Assembly (NCBI GenBank): GCA_001972305.1
Contig: BDDD01001508.1
Span: 147,798-211,797 of the forward strand
DNA: 64,000 nucleotides
Reading direction: 5' to 3'
Source: Cephalotus follicularis
Lineage: Eukaryota > Streptophyta > Magnoliopsida > Oxalidales > Cephalotaceae
Below are positions 11,432 through 22,870 of the stretch, piece after piece. The notes under the pieces are model-generated. The model saw only the letters and a list, made by a program, of their open reading frames with translations. It did no database searches and was not told the origin of the DNA. The position numbers and the translations under genes are program-made. How positions within the stretch are numbered: position 1 is the stretch's first letter; each line of letters opens with the position of its first letter.

Positions 11432-12770
11432 AGCCTCTGTAATGTTTTACCCTCTTCTCCAATATCACTACTTTTGAAGCGCCGCATGTAGCTCTACGGC
11501 GATGATAGTGATGACTCACAAATTTTAATAATTTTCTGTTTAAGAATGTTACCTGATACAGCAGGTCATGTATTAAAGGAACCAACAAACCACTTTTTTT
11601 AATTTAATTGTGACAGATGGTGTGGCAAACAATTTGTGAAACCCATTAAAGTACCTATACCAGTTCTGCAGCATATTGGTAAGTAATGGCCTTCAAAATG
11701 AGAGAAAGACTATGCATTTTTATCTTCTCTGTTTTGCTTGCAGTCTGGACTCAGCAATATCCTTCCACTTGTTTTAGGTTTACAAACAAGTTAATAGTTT
11801 AGCATGAAGGTATTTAATACTCCAATGAAGCACCGTCTCGACGTAAAAATAGAATCCAATTCCTTTACACTAATTGTAGGTAGAATTGTTCTTTTCAGCC
11901 GTTGGATTAAAATCCAATAGTTATAAATGCACCACATCAAAAAATATATAAAATCCAATGATGTATTTGTAGTCATAAGATTTTAATTCAACGGGTTGAA
12001 ACTGCAATAATTACAGGTGCAATTATTGCAGAGGATTTACATTTCATAAAAATACTTAAGTAAAATTTGAAAATGAGAGAATAAATAAATAAATATCTTT
12101 AAAAAATAGTTAATACCGTGTATGAAGGCACATTTGTGGAGTAAACATATGTAAGTGGAAATGATGTTCTTTTATTTATTTTATGGTAAAATTAGAAATT
12201 CTTTATAAATTAACCACATCACATCCCTGTATGATTTGCAATACACTTTGATCACGATTAAAAATTAAACGGTGAATACTAATTTAAAAAAAAACATTTA
12301 AGAAGGCATGACAACAAACAACTTACTAGGAGGAATCAATGTAAAAGATGACCATAAGAAACTAAAAAACTGCCTTAACTTCGGATCTCCTCGTATCTTA
12401 TTACCTGGCATTGTTTCTATTAATAGTTTGGGTCTCAAAACTGCAAATCACACTTCAACGCGCACCACACCATACTTCACACATCTTTAAGAGTTACATT
12501 TATGTAAGAATCACCGTTTATGATTTTTTTTTTTTATCTTTTTTTAGTTCTTGTTTTTATTGTAACATTTAGTGTTTTTTGGTATATGATTTGTATTACT
12601 TGAATAACATCAGTTGAAGCAGTTCTTGAAACCCTTTTCACCACCCTCTTTTACGGGTATATTTATTCATGAAAAGGTGACAATCTCAAAGAAAAATAAA
12701 AAGAGAGAATTTGTGTTTTTGTGTGGTTTTGTTGTTTATGTTTTGTATCTGAATATCAACAAAGAAGAAG
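11432..12770. other. Intergenic stretch, FIP 3' flank and AVT1 5' flank
   Basis: AT-rich. The first 150 bp are probably the FIP 3' UTR and the last 150 bp the AVT1 leader. Nothing else was recognised. Confidence 0.5.
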
Positions 12771-15700
12771 ATGAAGGTATACGAGGATCTGGGACCTGAT
12801 CGTGGTGATGAGTTCCAGACGGATGATGAAGAAAACCAGGCAGAGAGAGTATGTGGAGATGATGACGACGATAGTGATACAGATTGCACAGACGTTCTTT
12901 CACAGAACCATTCTACTAACTGCATGGACACTCCATGGCCTCAAAGCTACAGGTATACATATATTTCTTTCATCTTTTGTTTGTGAATTCTCTCTGATAG
13001 ACCTTGGATGCGTGTATGGCACTTAACTAGTGTCTTTGATCAAGAAATTATGTAGTGTAACGGAGGCATTAACTTGATGACACGATAGGTCTTACCATGT
13101 GGGACTTATACTTTTAGAAAAATAAGTGAACATAAATCATGATTTGAAGAGTAAAGTTATTTTCCACTAAATTCCTAATTGGATTGCATAAATAATTCTG
13201 CGGGATACGATAAGTCTATTGAATAATTGTAGTTAGCAATACTGAAATTCTTCCACGTAATTTCTTTCAAAACAATATAAGAATGTGTTTTACGTAGAAA
13301 ATAAAAAAAAAATACAAAGAAGAAGATAAAACAATTTTCTGTGGAGAAGTCTATTTATACACATTAACTGTTGTGTCTGTTGGAGAACTACAGTTTGATT
13401 GGTTAATTTAAAATTAAAAGAACCAATGTTATGTCTGAAGATTTAAAACTAAACAGAACCGTAAGGGTCAGGTACGTATGAAAAGTATAAATTAAAAAAA
13501 TATATTTATTAAATTAAAAAATAATAAGAGTTAAATTCGAAAATAATAAACCCAAGTATAAAAAATAATCTATTTTAATCCACTTTGTACTAAGTAAACC
13601 TAATAATCGTAGCAAACCGAACGTAGGTATTTATAAAGTCTAGCATATTCTAACACACTTATCAAATAACAAAGATACTTTCATATATAAAAAGATTCTA
13701 AAGCTTGTCTCTAAACAATGTGATGCATACTTGATATTGGCATATTGACCCGTAATGTGTTAGCTTGATCTAGCTGATAAAGCTTTTTTTTTTTTTAAGT
13801 CAAAACTGTTATTGTGCATAGACTGGGGAATTTAAGAGAAGAGGAGGGTTACCTGTCAATGTGTTGGATTATGTGGTTTAAGAAAAAAAATGAATCCCGA
13901 AATTCATTAGCAGTGAATTTGAATTTTTGTTAAAAGCTGAATTCAAAATTCAAAAAATAGTTTGATTTGGTACACGCAATTCCTTGCGCTAATCAAACAG
14001 GTTATTAGATGCTTAATTAGAGACTTTTATCACTAGAACTTATTAATGTGGCTTTAATTGCAAGCATTGATACCATACTGTGATATGTCTAGTGCTCAAT
14101 GGATCTCTTTACTCCTGTTGATCCTGCATTTAATTGCAAGCATTGCTACCATAATTCAAAAATTTGCACTAATCAGTTGCCAGCAATCTAATTGTTGTCC
14201 CTCTTTTTGTTAATTTTGAACTTTGGCTGGTTGTGTCAATGGCAAGGATTATCTTTCAGCATTTCCGACATGGTTATCGCTTTAAATTAATGCTACCAAA
14301 CATCAGGATTTTCAATTAACATTACTTGGATACACCATAGTGCACGTATATGTATATGGTTATTGATGTACAATTTTGAGATTTCCGAGATAACTAGGTT
14401 CACCCTAGAAAGAGTTACTTTCTGCACACATGAGTTTCACTATAATCACAATGGTCTTCTCACACATCTCATTACAATGAGTAAAACGCTCATATGAGAT
14501 ATATAGATAACACTAGAAATCCTAGTTTGCATCTGATTAAGAAAAATTGGTATTATTTCGGGGGCATTGCCCTCGAGCTCCTGCCCATTGTTCGAGCAGC
14601 AGGACCCCCGACATCCCGAACGAAGAGATCATAGTCGCAGACATATTGAAATAGACGTCAACTCCAACAATTGATGCATGAGGAGAAAAAACCTCTTAGA
14701 AATCATAAATGGAATGTGCGTTTCTTCTTGGGACCATACGCCTTTGCTCAGGCTGTCAAAAGGTCTTAAATTCAGGCCTTGCCTGTGAAGAAGAACAAAG
14801 TTACTAATTTTGATTTAGCTTAAGCAAAACGGTTAAGAAAATTCTCAATGTAATATTTGCATCTTATGTTGAATATGTGCAGGCAATCAATGGACATATT
14901 TACCAGCATGACCCCTCCTCCCCTTACCTTCTTGAGGACTAGTTCTTCAGGAATAAGTACCTCTTTATCTCCGGCATATAAGAGACATCGAACTTCTGAA
15001 GTTGATTTTTCCCTTACTAAACCCCTCATTGATCCACGTCTCTCAGTGAGATCGCCTATATCTTCTTATCAAAACTTATCAAGCAGCGAATTGCCACTAC
15101 GACAGCAGCAGTCTTCATTTGCTCAAGCGGTCCTCAATGGTAAAAAGATCACTCTGGATTTATATAACTTTGTTTTAACAATACGTGTTTGAGAAGATAC
15201 TTTTGAAAATTATCAACTTGCGATTTTGTGAAACGCTTCCTTAGACTTATTTGAATATTGAAAATCTTATTTTCTTAATGTAGGAATCAATGTTCTATGT
15301 GGCATAGGACTCTATACAACTCCTTATGCAGTCAGAGAAGGAGGGTGGTTGAGCCTATTAATACTTTTATTCTTCGGTATAATCTCCTGCTACACCGGAA
15401 TTTTATTGAAGCGATGCTTAGAAAGCTTTCCAGGACTACAAACTTACCCTGATATAGGGCAGGCTGCTTTTGGGTTAACCGGTCGTCTGCTATTATCTGT
15501 AAGTCCAAAAAATAAGAGTTGGCCATATATATGTTATTTAGCATCACTTCAAGCTAAGCTAGTATCCAACTAGCTCAAACTTCAAAGTAGGACTGACCCT
15601 TTGGTTATTTTGTCAAATGCAGATATTGTTGTACATAGAACTATATGTAAGTGGCAGGAATTCCCCCATGAATATCAAACTCCAGTTTTCAATTATAAAC

Positions 15701-17471
15701 TTCACAGATCTTATCCTGCATTAAAAGTTTGTACTCTTTGGTTTATAGGCTGCTTCTGTGGAGTTGGTAATTATGATGAGTGATAATTTGTCAACATTGT
15801 TTCCAAACGCCTACTTGAATCTTGCTGGAATTCTATATCTTGATTCTCATCAACTCTTTGCTATCACAGCAACTCTCATAGCTCTTCCAACTGTTTGGCT
15901 TCGCGATCTTAGTTTGCTGTCATACCTATCAGGTTTCTTATCGTTATTTCCTTCTATCACAACCCCATGTTTTTGACAGATGTTTTGCATCTTTTTTAGA
16001 TAATGTTATCCCAATTTAAGCTATAGCTGCTCATCTTTGAAGCTTTTGTGTTTAGTTGGAGGAGTGGTATCATCAATGTTGGTGATGCTTTGCTTGTTAT
16101 GGGTTGGAGTGATGGATGAAGTCGGATTTCATCCAGGCGGAACAGCTCTAAACCTTGCAGATCTCTCCGTCGCAATTGGTATATATAGTTATGCCTATTC
16201 TGGTCATTCGGTTCTTCCAAATTTATATTCTTCCATGAAAGAACCATCGCGATTTCCCATGGTTCTTATAGCCAGGTGACCAAGCAATTGTTTTTTATTT
16301 ATTATGATGTAGAACTTGCTTGTAGTGCTACTATTTTGCTCTATGGGCAGCAGTATAAAAAGTTTGTGACATATATCTTCTGTGATCTTTACTAGAAATT
16401 TTGAGCAGCTACTTCTCATATCTCTCCTGTGATATTTACCAGTATTTTGGACATCTACTTCTACTTAAATAATTCTTTGTCCACACTAACTTCTAGTCTT
16501 GTAATTAATTTATTTGTTTGCCAATGTTGATTAGTTTTCTCCATTGCAGCTTTATTTTTTGTTTCTTCATGTACGCCGGGGTAGCAATTGGCGGCTTTCT
16601 GATGTTTGGTGATTCAATTGAATCTCAGTTCACTTTGAACATGCCCAAAGAATTGGTGGCTTCTAAAATTGCAGTCTGGACAGCGGTATTAAAATTCTTT
16701 TAAAAAAAATCACATTTGGTCATAACTTCTTTCACAAGCTTCATATCAATTGAAAAAATACACGTTAGTTGTGTTTACAAATATTTTTCTGTTTTAGGTT
16801 GTGAACCCACTGACAAAGTATGCCTTGACAATTACGCCAGTGGCATTGAGTTTAGAGGAGCTAATCCCTTCAAGTCGGTACAGGTCACACGTTGTATCGA
16901 TATTTATCAGAACAATATTGGTAATTTCAACTGTGATTGTGGCACTGACAGTTCCATTCTTTGGTATGAACATTTGGCCATCACTTGGAAAACTAATCGC
17001 GAGCTCTAAAAGTGCGGCTTTGCCTGCTAATGTTGCTCTTCTTTTGTGATTTTGACTGCAGGTTTAATGATGGCCTTAATTGGATCTTCAGTTGCAATGT
17101 TAGTTGTAAGTCCTGGATTCACATACAATACCTCAATCTTAACAACCCTTTTAATTTTAAAGCCATGAAAGAGGATAAATGGATGAATCTCTGTGCTTAA
17201 TGTTTAATGACAGGCTCTTATCTTCCCCCCAGCATGTTATATCAGCATATTCAAGGGTAAATTAACTAAGATGCAAGTAAGATCTCACTTCCATAGCAAA
17301 TTTTATTACTGTTATTCATTCATAATATAAGGCAATTTGCTTCTAAGAAACTCTTTTTTAAATTTTAATTATCAGATTGCAGCTTGCATTTTCATTATGA
17401 TTGTGGGGTTTGTGAATGCTTGTGTTGGCACATATTCAGCACTTAGAAGAATAGCTGGAGCAATAGACTGA
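12771..17471 (+). CDS. AVT1: AVT1-type vacuolar amino-acid transporter
   Basis: Eleven exons: 12771-12952, 14883-15139, 15284-15498, 15623-15646, 15749-15932, 16056-16275, 16550-16685, 16798-16963, 17062-17105, 17214-17276, 17376-17471. All junctions are GT-AG and phases join without a break to give 528 residues. Residues 1 to about 145 are an acidic, Ser-rich cytosolic tail (EDLGPDRGDEF, GDDDDDSDTD). The membrane domain then starts INVLCGIGLYTTPYAVREGG, the signature of the amino acid/auxin permease superfamily, and ends VNACVGTYSALRRIAG. About 10-11 hydrophobic segments are visible. AVT1 proteins move neutral amino acids across the tonoplast (family knowledge). Exon 4 is only 24 nt (ILLYIELY). 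Intron 1 is 1.9 kb. Position agrees with Arabidopsis At5g02170/02180 and At3g09330/09340. Confidence 0.93.
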
Positions 17472-18628
17472 TCACCATGTGGAAGTGCCTGATAAAGGAA
17501 CATCACCACTTATCTCACTACTAACACTAACAAGCTATGACATGAATGGACTAGCATTAAAGAGGATTAATTTTTTTTTTATCTATATACATAGACATAC
17601 ATTTTAACCTATACACACATTTGGATGTGGGTTGAGGACTCCTACTTGTAATTTATTCAATTTTAATGCTATTTATATTATTAATGTTATGTCAATGCAT
17701 CTAACTTATGTGTACAATCATCCTAATTAAATAACTCAATATTGGTATTTTTTACATGTAATCATTTAATCTGATATTTTATTAATATGGATCGCTCATA
17801 TAAATTTTTTAGTTAATGGGATATTTATAGATATTCTATTGAATATGTTAATCTTTTTTATTTACGAATATATTATAGAATTGTTAAAATTTTCATGTGA
17901 GGTTAAAATAATTAGAGATATTAAATTAATATAAAAATTTGTATGCATGATCTACACAAATAAAATATCAAATCCAATTATTTGATTTGAAAAATATTTT
18001 TTATAAATATAATAATTAGAGTGTCTATGCACCAATTTTATGTACATTGACAACGTAAATATGTTTATATATAAATATAAACATTTGTTGGCGTAAATGA
18101 AAATAAAAAATTTAACTATATATTTGATGTAAAGTTAAATACATCACTATGAGCCATGGAATATTATTATGCTAAGTCTAATAGATTTAGGGATAACTAT
18201 GAATATCTATTCATATCTCCTTAAGGTATAAATATATCTAACCATTAAGAACCAAGTTTTGATTAATACTGATCAAACCGTTAATTTTTTTTAAAAAAAA
18301 GTAACAATAACCTTACTTAAACATTGTTTTTATTTTTTATTTTCTATTTATAAAGTCCCCAAATGCTTACAAAGTTATAATAAATAAACCAAAAAAGAAC
18401 TTGGACGCAATAGTTAAGTAGGATTTAATATTTATATTTAAGTGGGGATATTTTATTTTTTTTTTTTCAAATATGCAAGGATATAATTATGATCAACTTA
18501 TATCTCGTGAAGGTGTCTGTAACTGTTGTAGGTAAAATTAATTGGTGAGCCTTCTAGAAAAAAAACATTTTTAAAATGTATATATATATATAATTTATGG
18601 AATAACAATATTAATTAATAATCACAAT
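17472..18628. other. AT-rich intergenic stretch up to the assembly gap
   Basis: AVT1 3' flank followed by very AT-rich sequence. No 5' LTR matching the Copia LTR at 20302-20553 is visible here. Nothing else was recognised. Confidence 0.5.
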
Positions 18629-18653
18629 NNNNNNNNNNNNNNNNNNNNNNNNN
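18629..18653. other. Assembly gap (25 N)
   Basis: Exactly 25 N bases. The round, small size suggests a placeholder written by assembly software rather than a measured length. The sequence immediately to its right is the mirror-image block. Confidence 0.98.
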
Positions 18654-19440
18654 TATTGGTTGTCATGGATCTAGAAAGTAGAGTTTGACTGCTACTTCTT
18701 TTTGGACATCTAGGACATACGGCTGGTTTAGTAAAGGTCATTACTAGTATAGTAGGTGTATATCGTTATTTTTATATCTTGGTCAGCTGCATCTCGCTCA
18801 TTTTTCTCGTCTTAGTATCCCCGACCTAAACTTAGGTTCAGATCGTTATCACCTTGATTTGAACCGTTTGGTTCGTGCTCCGCGGACAAACTCTGGTATT
18901 TCACGTGCAGCTTCCGCTGTTTGGACTCACCTTCTTACTAGTCTAGGTCCACCACCTGAGTATATTTGAAGGAGGAACTCTAGTGGTAAATTCTTCCGTA
19001 AGAAGTGTAGGTAAACTTTACTGACGGTTGGTGCTCTACGTCGTTGTCGTTCATTCCTTGCTTCACTTCATTCTGCACGTTGACCTCGTTTTCAGAGGAG
19101 TATTAGTTAGGGTATGAGGACTCACTTTGGAGATCGGTGTTCTGCACGAAACATTGCTAGGTGTCTTGGTAGTCTAGCTCAGAACTAGAATATTTAGGTA
19201 AACGTTAGTTATTGTCAGAAAGGTCCTCCGTTCAGTTGGTCCAGGGTGCATACTAAAAAGACATTTCGACGATCAAGAAGACGGTAACGAACGACGGTTT
19301 CCCCCAATCTCGCTCGAAGCGCTTTTCACGCTCCGAGCACCTCTCATCGGTTCCGTACTATTGTTACTTTTAGTGATTCCACTCACAAACCAAACGAATG
19401 GGCTCACCTCGCTGCTTCACCTTCTCGTTGTCTTCCCCAC
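18654..19440. other. Mirror-image (reversed, not complemented) block of Copia sequence: assembly artefact
   Basis: Neither strand of this block codes for anything in any normal frame. Read 3' to 5' on the plus strand without complementing, it gives one uninterrupted frame with consecutive Ty1/Copia reverse-transcriptase motifs, including YKARLVARGFTQ and YVDDM. A 3'-to-5' mirror of DNA cannot arise by inversion, which always complements. The block abuts the N gap on the left and ordinary, correctly oriented Copia sequence from about 19441. The right boundary is accurate to a few bases. It should be treated as a data error, not as sequence present in the plant. Confidence 0.93.
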
Positions 19441-20553
19441 TATTTTTGGGTATTGAGGTTACTTCTGATTCTACAGGATATCACTTGTCCCAAGCCAAAT
19501 ATGCATCTGATATTTTGGCACGAGCCGGTGTAACTGACACTAAAACTGCCCCTTCACCCCTTGAGCAGAATGTCAAGTTACGACCTTCCGATGGGACTCC
19601 TCTACCTGATCCTACACTTTATCGGCAGTTGGTGGGTTCTCTGATTTATTTGACAGTTACACGTCCTGATATTGCATATGCTGTTCACCTAGTCAGTCAG
19701 TTTATGTCTGCTCCCCGGACTACACACTTCTCAGCAGTTCTTCGTATCTTACGGTATCTCAAGGGAACTCTTTTTCATGGTCTGCATTTTTCCTCTGAGT
19801 CCTCCCTTGCACTTCATGCCTTTTGTGATGCTGATTGGGCGGGTGATCCTACTGACCGCCGTTCCACTACTGGTTATTGTTTCTTCCTTGGCACTTCTTT
19901 GATCTCTTGGCGTAGCAAGAAGCAGACTGTAGTCTCTCGTTCTAGTACAGAGGCGGAATATCGCGCTCTTGCAGATGCCACTTCTGAGCTTCTTTGGATT
20001 CGTTGGCTTTTACAGGACATGGGTGTTTCTCAGTCTACTAGCACTCCTATTTATTGTGATAATCAGAGTGCGATTCAGATTGCTCATAACGATGTGTTCC
20101 ATGAGAGAACGAAACACATTGAGATTGATTGTCACTTGGTTCGTCATCATCTGCAACGTGGTCTTATTCGCCTACTTTCTGTTGCTTCTGCTGACCAGAC
20201 TGCGGATATATTCACCAAATGTCATCCGCCTGGACAGTTTGGTTCTTTGGTTTCCAAACTCAACTTGGGTTCTACACTCCCAACTTGAGTTTGAGGGGGG
20301 ATGTTGATATATATCATTGTATATATCATTATATATTTTGTATTCATGAGAGGATATTTTGTATTCATGAGAGTATATTTTGTATTCATGAGAGTATATT
20401 TTGTATTCATGTGAGTATATTTTGTATTTATTATTTTGATTCTGTAATGTCCTATAAATAGGACCCCCATTGTACTCTTTTAGACACACACAGAAATACA
20501 ATCACTGTTTCCTCAATAGTTAGTTATATTTTTACACTCTTTATTTTATATCA
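19441..20553 (+). mobile_element. Ty1/Copia retrotransposon remnant: C-terminal polyprotein, PPT and 3' LTR
   Basis: From about 19441 the sequence codes for the end of a Copia polyprotein (LGIEV ..., TRPDIAYAV, DADWAGDPTDRRSTTGY, RSSTEAEYRAL, DIFTK), which is the reverse-transcriptase end plus RNase H, finishing at 20288. A purine-rich polypurine tract (20287-20301) follows, then a 252-bp 3' LTR (20302-20553, TGTTGATATA...ATCA). No 5' LTR or gag is visible; they would lie at or beyond the N gap. The element is an incomplete fossil as presented, but its coding part looks young. Lineage is probably Ale-like or a relative, uncertain. TSD cannot be tested without the 5' end. Confidence 0.88.
20302..20553 (+). 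repeat. 3' LTR of the Copia remnant, with internal 21-bp tandem repeats
   Basis: Starts TGTTGATATATATC right after the polypurine tract and ends TATATCA. It carries about four to five tandem copies of a 21-bp unit (TATTTTGTATTCATGAGAG plus 2 bp) at about 20334-20430, placed like U3 enhancer repeats, and a TATA-like CCTATAAATAGGA at about 20451-20463. Confidence 0.85.
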
Positions 20554-21954
20554 CCTACCGGTCCAGACTTTTAATATTTAACCATTTTTATTTATAATAT
20601 CCTCCAATTCAGATTTTTAATATTTTATCATTTTTTAATTATTTATAAAATCCTTCTGAGTTTTGTCTCAAATACAAAAAATAATTGTTGGACAATTAAA
20701 GCTTCAAAAAGGTGGTTTAAGCGTTAAAAAAACAAGTGGATAATTGAGTCCGTGACACAAATATAACTCCAAGTTTTGTTTCATTTTTCCTTTTACAAGA
20801 TATATCAAATGGCATGTTTTTTTGGGGTGTAGTGGCAAAGTGCTACCTAGGGTTTTTTTTTTCCTTTGATAAAAGTGGTGCTACCTAATTTTATATTAAA
20901 AGAGTAGGTGTCATTTATTAACACCGAGATTTGAGAAATGAAAGATTTATCATATTGTGTAAGAGAAATGAGAGATTTATCATACAGTGTAACTACTTTT
21001 TCTTTTTCTTTTTTTTTCTTTTTTTAAATTGCATTAAAAAAAAATAACATTGTTAAAAATACCTAAAAAGAAGGTAATGTAAACGATGAATATGACAACG
21101 TGTTGTAAAGCCAATCTTTTATTTAAGAAATTTATTTTGGGTGAACATAACATAACCAATAATAAGAGTTGAGCTCAACAATTTATGACACTTATCATAG
21201 TATTAACTGATTTTGACACCTATTATGGATTGTGACATTTAAAATCTTATAAATTGTTGTAACTAATGTATATAAATTTGTGAAGAATATCATTACATGT
21301 ATATTATGGAGTACCACGTCAATTAAAATAAAAAAACTACAAACTTTGATCCTACTATAAATTCTTTTGCCATTCCTAACACATGGTTATGAATTTATAA
21401 TACACGTAATTATTTCTCCATAATCTAAAACAAATAAGGTACATTTTATAGATTTAAAACTAATTAATGACTCATGACTGACTACCAACTCTTTTTAACA
21501 AGGAAAGAACTTCAAAATTGAATGGCTGACAAATTGGAATTCCACAAACATTTTGGGGTCGCTTTACTTCTCGAATTCTATAATTCAACTCAGCAAAATT
21601 GGCTTCTTGACTTTGTAATTAAAGTGGCATTTTCCTCTTAATCAAGAATTTGGATTATTTTCATTCGAGAGGATCTCGGTGAAAATTGTCTATTAATTAC
21701 GTATTTTAAATATAATTTAACTCCTCGTTAACGAGACATGAAATTTTCATTAACGAAATTTTTTTTCATTAAATTGAGTTTACGTAAGATGAGAGACAGA
21801 GAGAGGATCCTAATTTTTTCTTAGAAAAAATGTTTAGGGATCATAATTTCCATCGCTTCTCCATCTATTTACTGTTTAAAAACAAAACAAATCCGTGAGG
21901 GACAAAAAAAATCTTTTGCCAAACAAAACTTTTTTGCACATATTTAATTAAAAG

Positions 21955-22870
21955 AAACATACTATTTTTTTTTTATATATAGTAACCAGCTAATTTAATT
22001 AAGGACCCAATCTTGATATCTCGTTTTTAAACAATTCAACTTAAGTCCTGTTTGGTAATGTTTCTCCATTACCAAAAGTGTTTTTTTGTCTCAATTTAGT
22101 GTTTAGTAAAACTTTAGTAAAAATACTTTTAACAAAAATACTTTTGCGTTTAAAAGGAACCAAAACATTTTTCAAACCGGTCTGGTGAAATCAGTTCGAA
22201 AAGTGTTTTTGTCAACCACATGTTTTAACTTGTTAATAATTTTTATGAATTTTAATATTTTACAAAAAAATATATATATGATGTCTACAGCAGTTTCAAA
22301 AATATATTTACCAAACACATATTCACTGTAAAAGTACTTTTGACAACATCACTTTTACTAAAAGCACTTTTATGAAACACACAGTATTACCAAACAGAGT
22401 CTTAGTATGCCTAATCATTAGCACCGACAACAAAATCTACCAAGTGAATTTTGTTGGGTATTTAACATATAAAAATTATATATTCTAATCAATAAAAAAT
22501 TAATATATATATATATATATATATATATAGTGTTTTCAGTAACATATTGCATAACCTATCAACAAACAAATTACATAATATTTTTTTTATAGTAACTAGC
22601 TAATTTACTTAAGCACCCAATCTTGATGTCTCCTTTTTAAACAATTCAACGTAGTACGCGTAATCATTGGCACAGTCTGCAGAATCTACGAAGTGAATTT
22701 TGTTAGATATTTAATATATTTAGATTATATATTTTAATATAAATATGCATCGATAATAGACTTGTATAACAAACTTAAAGCTTTGTAACCAATAAAATCT
22801 TAATTTATGTATATATATATATATATATAGCTAATGTTTTAAATAACATATTACATAACCTATGAACCTA
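21955..22870. repeat. Tandem duplication of a roughly 0.25-0.3 kb unit, one copy interrupted by a MITE
   Basis: Copy A (about 21955-22565) and copy B (about 22568-22870) share AGCTAATTTA, ACCCAATCTTGATRTCTC, TTTTTAAACAATTCAAC, AAGTGAATTTTGTT, a (TA)n tract and AACATATTRCATAACCTAT in the same order. Copy A differs mainly by holding a 358-bp insert between CAATTCAAC and GTATGCCTAATC. Copy B has the uninterrupted join. Confidence 0.8.
22044..22401. mobile_element. MITE, PIF/Harbinger (Tourist)-like, 358 bp
   Basis: Inverted ends: the left begins AGTCCTGTTTGGTAATG, and the right read on the other strand begins GACTCTGTTTGGTAATA. It is flanked by TTA on both sides (22041-22043 and 22402-22404), the 3-bp target duplication typical of PIF/Harbinger. 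The empty site in the neighbouring duplicate confirms the insert boundaries. No coding capacity. Confidence 0.75.

Noticed and set aside
18654-19440. Interpretation as a genomic inversion of the Copia element
   Set aside because: An inversion would appear as the reverse complement. The block matches only as a plain reversal, which DNA cannot produce.
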